This document shows, in pieces, positions 23,066 through 31,971 of a DNA stretch of 64,000 bases. The stretch spans positions 45,063,959-45,127,958 of the forward strand of contig OY735227.1 of NCBI GenBank assembly GCA_963457665.1, read 5' to 3'. Positions within the stretch are counted from its first letter, which is position 1, and each line of letters opens with the position of its first letter. A program made the position numbers and the translations under genes. The stretch is from Thysanoteuthis rhombus (taxonomy: Eukaryota; Mollusca; Cephalopoda; Oegopsida; Thysanoteuthidae). The notes beneath the pieces are model-generated. The model made no database searches and was not told the DNA's origin. It was given only the letters and a program-made list of their open reading frames with translations.

Positions 23066-23554
23066 TCGAACAATTTTTATTGTATCATATTGATATTCAT
23101 CTTGTTCAATTTGGGGTTCTATTTTTTCAATTTGAAATTTTAAAGGGTGCAGATAATCCATATAATCATTTATGAGTATGAAAATCATCTAACTGGTTCT
23201 AAAATGAATATTTGTTATTGAATTTATGCCTACAGGCTTCTTTGGAAATCAACTTTATTGGAGTTTCATGTGATTATTCTCCATATTATTTCAATTAACC
23301 TTTTTAATCTCATCATTGTGTCCCTAGAATCCATCGTAGTTATTTTGATCTACGGTGTCTTGATAACGTAGCTAATTGCGTAATGAAGTTTGCAAAAATA
23401 GTTTCTCTTTCTTTTCTGTGATAATCATCAATAAAAACAATTATGTTGATCTTTCTAATAGCAGCATTATCAAGACTATCATAGGGCAAAAGAACTACAA
23501 TTGAGGAAAATGAACCAATGAAGAAGCAGAAAGTAAAAATATGACAGGACAAGC
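23066..23554. other. Non-coding DNA, nothing recognised
   Basis: No supported feature. Confidence 0.4.
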
Positions 23555-23880
23555 TGCAGCAGAGTCAAACTCTGTTCTAACTTTTATTCCGACTGAAGAT
23601 GATTACTGCAAGTTTTGCATCATACATATAATAAATATAGATTATTAGAATGAAATAAGCCAGTGCATATCTGTATGATGAATTTTCATTAGTATCAAAG
23701 ACTTGTCAATTTAGCTCAGTCAGTAAGACAGCCTGCTCATAATCAGTTCAAGTCACAGTAGTGGAGTATAGGTTTTTCATATCAGTTTACATACCTTATT
23801 TTGGGGATGGTCATTCTGGTTAAGGTATGAGAACGCAGTCAACTCCAGTTTTTGTACTGGAGTTTGACAAAAAACACACC
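23555..23880 (+). repeat. S1 SINE (tRNA-Met-derived), copy 2
   Basis: From 5' to 3' it has AGAGTCAAACTCTGTTC, TTCCGACTGAAGATGATTAC, AGAATGAAATAAGCC, then the tRNA-like head TTTAGCTCAGTCAGTAAGAC with anticodon region CCTGCTCATAATCAG and B box AGTTCAAGTCACAG, then GTCAACTCCAGTTTTTGTAC. The CTCATAA loop has U33 and anticodon CAT, as in elongator tRNA-Met. The ACTGAAGATGA leader lies 5' of the tRNA head, which is unusual for a SINE and holds in all copies. Confidence 0.7.
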
Positions 23881-24314
23881 CAGTAAATATTTTTGCTTTG
23901 TATCTCTATATTCAATTTTTCAGCATTTATGTATCATTTTTGAATGAATTTCAGTCAAAGCATGATACAGAAAGAATAAAAAATATGCATTAAAAAATAT
24001 TGAATTAATCGAAATAATCAATAGAAAATCATTTTTTTAAGTGAAACAGATCAAAAGCCAAAATCATAATTAATCAAATGAAACTAAAAAGTTGCTAAGA
24101 AGAAATATACTCTACTTAATTTTCCTTTTTTATCAAAGAAAGAATTCCATTTGATCAATTGTAGAATGTTATTTTACAAAAAGGTAAAGCATTAATTTCT
24201 TTAGAGATCTATCTGTAAAATGTGTACAAAAATCCAACGAAAGCTCCACTGTGTAAATGAAATAAATCATCAAATTAATAAAGATAGGGGTGGTAGGAAT
24301 CAAATGAAAATTTT

Positions 24315-24425
24315 CAGGGTTTCAGTGACTCGATTGGTTAGCACGGACCAAGGCTACATAGGTGCTCATATGGAAAAAAACGTGTGTGGGTTCAAATCCA
24401 ATCCAGGATTCACTTCTATTTTTTT
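24315..24425 (+). repeat. tRNA-like SINE head
   Basis: The A-box-like CGATTGGTTAGCACGG and B-box-like GTGGGTTCAAATCCAATCC are about 50 bp apart, followed by a T-run. The stems are too degraded for a functional tRNA call. Confidence 0.5.
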
Positions 24426-24548
24426 TTTTTTATTCATTGCCACTGTTTCACTTACTTCCGTAAATAATTTGGTTAGAGCAAAATTTAGTTCCTATAACTG
24501 TCAGCCATTATTCACATTGTTGGATACTGATATCCATTACTTATCACA

Positions 24549-24550
<2 letters not shown>

Positions 24551-24593
<43 letters not shown>
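24551..24593. repeat. (TA)n microsatellite
   Basis: About 21 uninterrupted TA units. Confidence 0.95.
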
Positions 24594-24595
<2 letters not shown>

Positions 24596-24930
24596 TGCAA
24601 CCCAGAAGTTCAGGAATTTTCAACAGTAAGGGTTTTGCTGCTACACCTTGTGAGCAGTACTCTAAGATCGAGTTTCAACTGTCGTTTTCAAAATGGTACT
24701 TTAAAGGTAGATGTTAGCACACTGCCTGTCTATAAGGCAGACAGTGAATATCTTTTTAAAACCTATGCAAATATAACACTGAGTCTAATGTGCTGTTATT
24801 ACGTAGGCATCTATGGTACATAGGGCAATTTCATTCATGGCCGAATTCCTCGATTTTTTGAGTACCACTACATATATGATATGAGAAAATACCAAGTATG
24901 GAAAAAAATTATATGCATGCAAACACTTAC

Positions 24931-25393
24931 CTAATTCTGGGACAAAGTCTGGAATTATTTCCCGAGGATTAACCCATTTTTCCGCTACCTGCCAAGGAGA
25001 AACATCCATAGGTAGACGATCTTCTTCCACAAGACGGTACTTCTCTATCAACTCCCAGGCAATATCATCAGCATCAGAGGACTTAGACTTTTTTTTAACA
25101 CCGTTAGATGATTTTTGTGGCTTAGGTAGGTCACCATTTGGCCGCAGTTGGTTCTCAGGTGCTATGTCCTGCCTACCATCCTCTGGGCTATCAAGGTTAC
25201 GTAGCTGGTGGATTTCGTAAAGCAGGAAAATGATGATGCAGACCAAGCCAAACGAGGCGAGGTGCTTCCTGCGACGAATTCTTAACATCCCTGTAAGCAT
25301 GACTAGAGTCTGTATGACACTTGCACTCCACCATCATAGATAGGAATTCATCGCTGACCGTAGAGATATTAATCCAGTTTACAGTAGATTTAG
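24931..25393 (-). CDS. FAM20B: FAM20B-like glycosaminoglycan xylosylkinase, first coding exon (partial gene)
   Basis: FAM20B phosphorylates xylose at O-2 in the proteoglycan linker, in the Golgi lumen. The exon runs from an acceptor (TTTTTTTGATTTCAG, minus strand) to a donor (CCAGAATTAG/GTAAGTG). CDS occupies 25300-24931: 123 codons plus one base, so the intron is phase 1. Residues 7-12 are basic (RIRRRK), 17-29 hydrophobic (GLVCIIIFLLYE), giving a type II signal anchor. A polar stem (36-85, Lys/Asp/Ser-rich) follows, about 40 residues longer than I recall for vertebrates. Residues 101-124 (SPWQVAEKWVNPREIIPDFV then PELG) match the conserved segment before the kinase domain, SPWEIAAQWVVPRE..PELG in vertebrate FAM20B. 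An in-frame TGA 11 codons upstream supports this start; Met5 at 25288 is the alternative. Bases 25393-25301 are 5' UTR. No kinase exons were found. Confidence 0.88.
25197..25351 (-). promoter_or_regulatory. Two upstream ORFs in the FAM20B 5' UTR
   Basis: Within the exon's 5' UTR an ATG at 25351 opens a 5-codon uORF ending at the TGA at 25336-25334. ATGs at 25337 and 25334 open a second uORF of about 46 codons in another frame that overlaps the main start at 25300 and ends at 25197. If the transcript starts upstream of this exon, ribosomes would have to bypass or reinitiate past both. Regulation is inferred, not shown. Confidence 0.4.
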
Positions 25394-25487
25394 CTGAAAT
25401 CAAAAAAACACACAAAGTATTAAGAATAATGTTTTCTACTTGGGTTCATTTCGAATAATTTGATCTAAAATAAACTTACAAATTCAA

Positions 25488-25988
25488 CAAGTCTGATTAG
25501 TCACTCAATAGAAACCGTCATAAGACCAATGTCTTTTGACATCATGCCGTGTTGGGGGTGATCAATAGAAAAATAGGCAAAAGGAGCGATCAATCGATAA
25601 GATAGTTCTCTTGCTTCTTGTTGGGTTAAGTACACTAAAAAAAGTGTGAATTTTCAAAAAAACTAACATGAATGCTACTGGACACAAACTACAGGATCAA
25701 TATAGCATAAATCTACATTGCAAACTGACTCTCCAGCTACAAACCTAGTATAGGAAGGAATTTTCAGAAAACAAAACAAAATTCCCCCCAAAATAGGTTT
25801 TTAGTGGGGGTTCAATTTGCAATTTAAATTTATGCTACATAGATTCTTTAGTTTATGTCCAGCAGCAATCACTGCCCAACAAAATGCAGAAGAAGTAACT
25901 TATTCATGGATAATCTTTTTTTCCAATTTTAATTTTGATCACCATTGATTACACAACAGTTCTAGTGAGTGACTAACCAGACCAGTTT
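25488..25988. repeat. Inverted pair of R1 copies (R1 copies 4 and 5)
   Basis: A plus-oriented R1 copy (25488-25768) is followed head-on by a minus-oriented copy (25769-25988). Plus landmarks are GTCTGATTAGTCACTCAATA, CCAATGTCTTTTGACATCAT, TTGTTGGGTTAAGTACACTA. Minus landmarks are TTTATGTCCAGCAGCAATCA, GCCCAACAAAATGCA, AGTGACTAACCAGACCAG. In RNA the two arms of about 220 bp could pair. The pair starts 95 bp upstream of the FAM20B exon acceptor, so it would lie in the preceding intron. Confidence 0.75.
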
Positions 25989-26841
25989 TGTCTTCGTTTA
26001 GCACTCATGTATTGGCAAGAAAATGAAAACATGTGCAAAGCCTATCTCAGCTTATCAATGGCTGAGATTCGGTTACTTCCCTTTAATAGTCATTTGTACA
26101 CACGTGTTTACCATACCAGAATAATTCTGAAAATTGAATGATTTGTATAAAATATCTATTTATTAATGTTCAGACCTTATCACATTGCAAAACAATCTTA
26201 TTCCATAAGTATCATTATTGATATCATCCAGAAACTGTTCATTTGTATCTGAAATCCATAGCAAATGATTTTCTTCAGAATTGAAAAAATTTATTTTTTG
26301 TTGAAATAAAAATTGAATAATACACAATGACACGTCATGGATTTTATAGGAAATGTCAGAACAATCACATTTGACATTAGAATATAACATCCACAGAAAA
26401 AGGAAAGATGTGTCTGAAAAGTTACTTATAATTTGGTTTGGTGGCTTGGACGTGCATTGCATTGTATCAAACGTAAAGAAAAAATTCCCTGAAATTTTGT
26501 ATCTAGTGTATTGCAGGACAATTTTCATGATATGGAGTTACTCACAATATAGGTCTCTAAACATTGACATGGATTTTAATTAGATTGATTGAGTTTTATG
26601 AAATTTCTAACAAGATTGATTTGTGAGTTCGTGTATACAGTCAAGTTAATCATAACACAATGAACGTAACCGACTACCTGATTAGGCATGTCTGACGTTA
26701 AAAATGACAAAAAAAGAATCAAAAGTTCAAAAGTCATATTTTGACAATATAACCAAAATTGGATACTTGATTTTAGTTTTATTAGATGAAGCATGGTCAA
26801 CCAATAATAATTTTTTACGAGTACTTTCTTTCATCGTAATT
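25989..26841. other. AT-rich DNA with unassigned open frames
   Basis: A 121-codon minus frame at 26163-26528 has no recognisable domain, no repeat match, and a composition typical of AT-rich chance frames. It lies in the presumed FAM20B upstream intron. Confidence 0.4.
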
Positions 26842-27440
26842 GAATCAAGATGGCCTCATGAATGGCCTGACAAACTAGCCAAGTGGGCAACAGATTCTTC
26901 TTCCTTTAAGGTTCTAAGTATATGTACTTGTCTGAGCATGTCTCCAATTGGTTCTGGTCACATTTTGAGAGCAACTATATTGAAAATTTGCATGAGTATA
27001 CCACGAAGCCCCACCTAAAAATATTTTTTTTGTTTTTTCAAAAGAGAGCTTTTGGGGGAATCTAGAGTCACTTCAAGACCAATAATTACCAAATCTTGTG
27101 AAAGATGATTTTAGATAAAAGATTTATTTTCAAGATAATCTTGGATGATTTTTTAGCTCTGGTCTTTTATCTAAAATTGTCTACAATATACCAGCACAAG
27201 ATTTGGGTATTGTAGGCACAAGATGACTATAAAGACCCAAAACCTGTTTTCAGATGGTGCTTAGCTGTGCACTTGTGCAAGTTTTCAAGGTTGCAGCATG
27301 AAAAATGTGACCAGAAGCAGCCAGAGAAAGACACACAGATAAATAGATAGGCAGAGACTCTCAAAGAGAGAGGAACCAGTAGTCCACTTGTCTATTTGGT
27401 AGGGGCATTTGTAAAGCTATAGTGATTCAATTAAAATAAT
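26842..27440. repeat. Inverted pair of R2 copies (R2 copies 5 and 6)
   Basis: A minus R2 copy (26842 to about 27162) directly abuts a plus copy (about 27163-27440). Minus landmarks on the plus strand are GGTCACATTTTGAGAGCAAC, TTTGCATGAGTATACCAC and CAAATCTTGTGAAAGATG. Plus landmarks are TACCAGCACAAGATTTGGGT, GGTGCTTAGCTGTGCACTTG and AAAAATGTGACCAGAAGCAG. The arms are about 270-300 bp with almost no spacer. Confidence 0.75.
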
Positions 27441-27956
27441 TTTTTCCTAGATTTCATAAGAGCAGAATGATGATACATATATGAATACTACGCTTACATC
27501 AAGGCCACAATAAGTAACCGCTCACACAAACTATGTTTATATTCACTGAAATCAAAGATCCATTAACAACAAGAGAAGATTACAACAAGATTAAAAAGAT
27601 GTTCCTTGTCAGTCATTTTTAAAGAAATAGGTATTAAGGAACATAGTCCAGAAAGCTTTATAGCATGAAATACTAATTATATATAAACAAAAAACTTCTT
27701 CTCCAAAAATTTATGTCATTTCAGTCACTTTTATCCCAAAATCTGTTAATGTAATTTCTGTAATTTTCTTCAGTGTTTTTCCAAATTTTACACAGAATTT
27801 GATATTACAGTACCATGTGTGAATTTTTCTAGTTAGGATCATCAGTCATTTACAATGTAACATTTTTGGGGATTAAAAAACAAAACATAGTTTATTATTT
27901 CAAACACAATATCATCATAATATATTGTATATGTATGTTATTTTATACTAAACATC

Positions 27957-27957
<1 letters not shown>
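27441..27957. other. Non-coding DNA, nothing recognised
   Basis: No supported feature. Confidence 0.4.

Positions 27958-28021
<64 letters not shown>
27958..28021. repeat. (TA)n microsatellite
   Basis: About 32 TA units without interruption. Confidence 0.95.
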
Positions 28022-28026
<5 letters not shown>

Positions 28027-28867
28027 AGTGAACATACAACAGCAAAATGAAACACGGTACTGTATATACATATATATAGTTAGTGACATCTATGAGAAAT
28101 TGAGAGATTTGTCAATTGCAAGGGCAATTGGAAACTTCTCAAGAACCTACCGATGTCTTGGAAAAATATGTATCAAAGAAATTGCACAAAGAAAATGCCT
28201 GAGGTTTCAATTGTTGTTAACCAAGTAAAAAAAAAAACCTATTTATTCTTCAACCTTTTTTACCTTTTAGAAATATTGCAGGGGATCTCACAATACCTGT
28301 AGCTCAGGGGCCGACAAAGTCATAATACAGCACTGTTCTCATCTCAGACTGATGTCTAAAAGTTTTGGTTTTTAATTACTGAAACTGAATCATTTAGCCA
28401 TTGGCAGAAGATAGTCACAAAGACACCTGACAAGCCTGTAACTGGAGAGCAAAACTAGCCATATCTAGATGTAATGTAATACACTTACATTATTGAAGAG
28501 AACACGTGGGAAATACACAGGAGAATTAACAAACAATCATATTGATTCTTGCAACATTCCATAACAGTAACCTGATCAGCTGATCTGCATGAGGAGAGCA
28601 TCTAGATATTATAAATGCATGTCTGTGAGCATGAACATTTACACAAAACCATAAATACATAACCGGATAACATGAATGTATACAAAAATACTATCATATA
28701 GAAGAAATATAAACACACATGTTCACATTATATCAATAATACTACTTTATTTGAAACTAATTTTAGTAAAAAAGGTAAGGCAATTGAAATCTTTTAATTT
28801 AATTATTCATATTAGATTAAAAGTGCTCAATGCATTATTTATACAATACAGAGCAATATTTACCTAA
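28022..28867. other. Non-coding DNA, nothing recognised
   Basis: A CAGGGGCCGACAAAG word at 28307 resembles hAT termini, but no partner was found. Confidence 0.4.
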
Positions 28868-29070
28868 GATTAGGGAGAGAAAACACCCAACACGTGATTG
28901 CTCCATCTAGCAAGAGTTATTTTTAGTTTTAATCCAATTACTTTGGAAAAAATTCCATTAGAACATGGAAACGGATATTTCCAAAAGGATCGGATAAAAA
29001 CTAAAAATGGCCCATTGATCAAGATGAATGGCTCAACCATGAAACGTGTCAGGATTAGGGAGAGAAAACA
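28868..29070. mobile_element. Hairpin insertion bounded by 18-bp perfect direct repeats
   Basis: GATTAGGGAGAGAAAACA occurs perfectly at 28868-28885 and 29053-29070. The 167 bp between them fold on themselves. The left half has ACACGTG...ATTTTTAGTTTTAATCC...TTGGAAA, and the reverse complement of the right half has ACACGTT...ATTTTTAGTTTTTATCC...TTGGAAA, with the turn near 28975. The ends are CCCAACACGT and ACGTGTCAGG. I do not recognise the family, and 18 bp is long for a TIR-element target duplication. Confidence 0.7.
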
Positions 29071-29103
29071 TCAAAGTATATAAAACTCTACAAATATATA
29101 ATC

Positions 29104-29106
<3 letters not shown>

Positions 29107-29164
<58 letters not shown>
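29107..29164. repeat. (TA)n microsatellite
   Basis: About 29 TA units, followed by TATATGTA variants. Confidence 0.95.
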
Positions 29165-29175
<11 letters not shown>

Positions 29176-29949
29176 GTGTATAAGAAACAAGCAACAATGA
29201 GCATCATTTTAGTGACTCATTGTTACGTGTATCTATGACAGAAGTGAATCGTATATAAACGTAAACACTGCATCAATGTGTGCTTGCATGTACACACACG
29301 TTATAATATATTACAAACATAGCAACAATGTATCTATGTAAACAAAAAACAGAGTATACAAAATAATCACAACAGGATTGTTTATTTTTTTATATATTTG
29401 CATACAGTGAGAAAATAAAATTCAACATATCTTGAAGAGAAAAACAAAGCAACACCTCTACATTTACAGACAACAAACCTTCTGCTTTTTTATAACATTC
29501 CTTCAGAAAACATTCTGTGATCTGAACACAGACTGCAAATCTTTTCTCATATAAAAACATTATCATGCACCTACCTTGACTAGATTATTACATATCAGTC
29601 AATACATATGTATATATGAGAATATAATTGATGGTTCTGCCAATGCAGATTTGTTGGAAGGGTCTTCCACTGCAGTGGGACCTTTCTGCAGGACAACCCT
29701 CCAGCCTGAGCAATAGAATTTCAAGATGAAGGGTAAATAGCCTAGGGTCGAGCCCACCCTACAAACCAAGGGTTTATATCCAATGGCTCACTGACGTGGT
29801 GAAAATATTAGCAAAGCCCCTAAGTTATAGGTTTGACCAGAAGATGCAAGTCAGCTATAGGAGTCTGCCATCCCTTTGAAGGAGTATTTCAAAATTAAGG
29901 CTGACACAGTGGATTAGACCACAGGACAGAAATACGCCATAGTTGGTAT
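29165..29949. other. Non-coding DNA with a GC-richer repeat-like block at 29635-29910
   Basis: The block at 29635-29910 (for example GGTCTTCCACTGCAGTGGG, CAACCCTCCAGCCTGAGCAA) is compositionally unlike its flanks, like the SINE-like block at 21438-21880. I could not match it within the window. Confidence 0.35.
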
Positions 29950-29952
29950 ATG

Positions 29953-29998
<46 letters not shown>
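29950..29998. repeat. (TA)n microsatellite
   Basis: TA run ending in a short CA tract. Confidence 0.95.
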
Positions 29999-30000
<2 letters not shown>

Positions 30001-30124
30001 GGAGAAAATTACAAAAATTGCATTGATAGATATTGGGAATAAGTGACTGAAATGACAAAAAAATTTGGAAAAAGTTTTTCAATATGTTTACTGTTTAAAG
30101 CTGAAAAGATTTCTGGACTATATC

Positions 30125-30212
30125 TATATATCTATATCTATATATATATATATATTATTTTATATAAATATTTTATTGCAAATTACATTAGTAGAGTATT
30201 CAATATCTTTGT

Positions 30213-30247
<35 letters not shown>
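30125..30247. repeat. Two (TA)n/(TATC)n tracts
   Basis: TATATCTATATC variants occur at 30120-30165, and a pure TA run at 30215-30247 abuts the hammerhead-like inverted repeat. Confidence 0.9.
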
Positions 30248-30250
<3 letters not shown>

Positions 30251-30256
30251 GGAAGT

Positions 30257-30316
30257 GGATTCGCTGCACAAACAATTTTATGTTTCTGCCCTCTCTTTGC
30301 CTCAGCAAGCGAATCA
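30257..30316 (-). ncRNA. Hammerhead-ribozyme-like motif, copy 1 (degenerate)
   Basis: The minus strand has a near-perfect stem I (GATTCGCT with AGCGAATC), a damaged core (CTTGCTGAGG where CTGATGA is expected), a stem II GC/AAAGAGAG/GGC region, then CAGAAAC and a stem III ATAAAAT/GTTTGTG. The scissile triplet reads GCA instead of GTA, a C for T change. It is the inverted partner of copy 2 and is almost certainly inactive. Confidence 0.5.
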
Positions 30317-30327
30317 ACACATCAATA

Positions 30328-30386
30328 GGTTCGCCTGATGAGGCCCAAAGAGGACAGAAACATAAACTTGTTTGTGTAGTGAATCC
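30328..30386 (+). ncRNA. Hammerhead-ribozyme-like motif, copy 2 (best preserved)
   Basis: Landmarks in order: stem I 5' strand GGTTCGC (30328-30334); conserved CTGATGA (30335-30341); stem II and loop GGCCCAAAGAGGACA (30342-30356); conserved GAAA (30357-30360); stem III CATAAAC / TT / GTTTGTG (30361-30376, all seven pairs, one G.U); TA before the predicted cleavage (after 30378, triplet GTA); stem I 3' strand GTGAATCC (30379-30386). This is the type I order. Compared with the classic CTGATGAGTCCCAAATAGGACGAAAC, an extra A lies between stem II and GAAA, so activity is uncertain. All three copies share this CAGAAAC. Confidence 0.65.
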
Positions 30387-30457
30387 ACTTCCTATTATAT
30401 ATATTTTTCCAGCTCTTCTCTAAAACAACGGATGTAAAGTTGAATGTATCGAACACC

Positions 30458-30525
30458 CTATGAAATAAATCCATCACACATCAGACATTGCTTTATATTA
30501 TGCTATATTGCCAACCTGATCTGTA

Positions 30526-30533
<8 letters not shown>
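30458..30533. repeat. Tail segment of the hammerhead-like element (copy at 30 kb)
   Basis: AATAAATCCATCACACATCA, then GACATTGCTTTATATTATGC, then TGCCAACCTGATCTGTACCA before a (TA)n. It matches 57007-57077 almost base for base. In that second copy the segment is directly fused to a hammerhead-like core, so the two belong to one element. Confidence 0.75.
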
Positions 30534-30583
<50 letters not shown>

Positions 30584-31082
30584 GTACATATATGTAAATA
30601 CATACACACACATATATATATATATGTATATACGTAAATATATAAACACACACATATATATGTAAATACATACACACACACGTGTATATATGTAAATACA
30701 TACAGACACACATATATATATATGTATATGTAAATACATACTCACACATATATATATATGTATATGTAAATACATACTCACACATATATATATATGTATA
30801 TGTAAATACATACTCACACATATATGTATAAGTAAATACATACACATATATATATGTAAATACATACACATATATATATGTAAATACATACACATACATA
30901 TATATATATGTAAATACATACACACAAACATATATATGTAAATACATACACACATATACATATATATAAATACATACACACAAACATATATATTTAAATA
31001 CATACACACATATACATATATATAAATACATACACACACATATATATATAGATGTAAATACATACACACACACACACACACA
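30534..31082. repeat. Compound (TA)n and TATATGTAAATACATACACACA minisatellite
   Basis: A (TA)n run is followed by about 20 imperfect units of 20-36 bp built on GTAAATACATACACACA plus TATATA. Several frames stay open for up to 193 codons only because the repeat lacks stops in them. They are not genes. Confidence 0.9.
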
Positions 31083-31910
31083 TAACTATAAAGACATTTG
31101 TCTGTTTACTTCTATCTATAAGTCTTATAGGCCCCCTAATGGCTGCACCCCAAGGGCTGCAAATTCATCTATAAGGATAACTTGATTCCAGGATAGAAAT
31201 AAGATAGATAGCACTGACCTCTGCAGTCCCTACCGATCGATTTAGGGTGAGAACTACTTTTACACCCCAATTTGCGAAAAAAAAAAAAAATCTGAAGTAG
31301 TACCAATGGCCAAGTGGTGAGAAATACAGAAAATGGAAGAGATGGATTAAATTCAGAAAAGTTTTTCAATTTGTCCTCCCTATTATACGCACTTTCTTTG
31401 TATTAGACCTTGAAATCTTCCCAAAATTTGTCGGTTCTGAGTAAAGGAATTTTCTAAACAATGCATTCTATTTACAGAGTAACAATAATAACAAAGTAGA
31501 CCCCAACTTTCCGTCAGTCATAGGAAACTGTGGATGTGAGTTTTTTTCCTCCCAATGCTCATACCAGTGTGGCAGTATTTTTTTTTCCCAAGGAATTTGA
31601 TACTAATTAAACGACCATATCCCTAACGAAATAAAACATAATCCAATAAAACACTTTGACATGCCAACTAACACTGAAAGTGAGCACATAAAATCTCACT
31701 TTTGATAAAAATTTATTTTTTAGGTCGGGGGGGGGGGATGCTTTGAAGACCTGTGCAGGTCTGCCTGGAGGCAAGTGCAGGGCCCATCTGGTTATGCCCA
31801 AGTACATACCACCCCCAAATTTATAATTCTATGAAAATAGATTATCATTTGCTTTCCTGTGTTGTTATTTTTAAAGTCTTCTTCCCCAGGCAATGCCGTA
31901 TCCCTACTAG

Positions 31911-31914
<4 letters not shown>
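31083..31914. other. Non-coding DNA, nothing firmly recognised
   Basis: TGGCCAAGTGGTGAG at 31308 resembles a tRNA-Leu/Ser A box but no convincing B box follows. A G-run occurs at 31725-31737. Confidence 0.35.

Positions 31915-31968
<54 letters not shown>
31915..31968. repeat. (TA)n microsatellite
   Basis: About 27 TA units. Confidence 0.95.

Positions 31969-31971
<3 letters not shown>

Larger units (their letters stand above)
30241..30405. repeat. Inverted repeat carrying both hammerhead-like motifs, between (TA)n tracts
   Basis: The left arm ATAGGAAGTGGATTCGCTGC.. (30248-30316) and right arm ..GTGAATCCACTTCCTAT (30328-30396) are inverted copies of about 70 bp separated by roughly 11 bp. 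TA dinucleotide runs lie immediately outside both arms. Confidence 0.8.

Noticed and set aside
26163-26528. 121-codon minus-strand frame as a possible FAM20B upstream exon
   Set aside because: No family match, AT-driven composition, no convincing splice sites, and antisense frames are also open.
30498-31081. Long open frames (up to 193 codons) on the minus strand
   Set aside because: They translate only the TA/CA minisatellite (repeats of Tyr, Ile, Val, Cys, His). Several overlapping frames are open at once.
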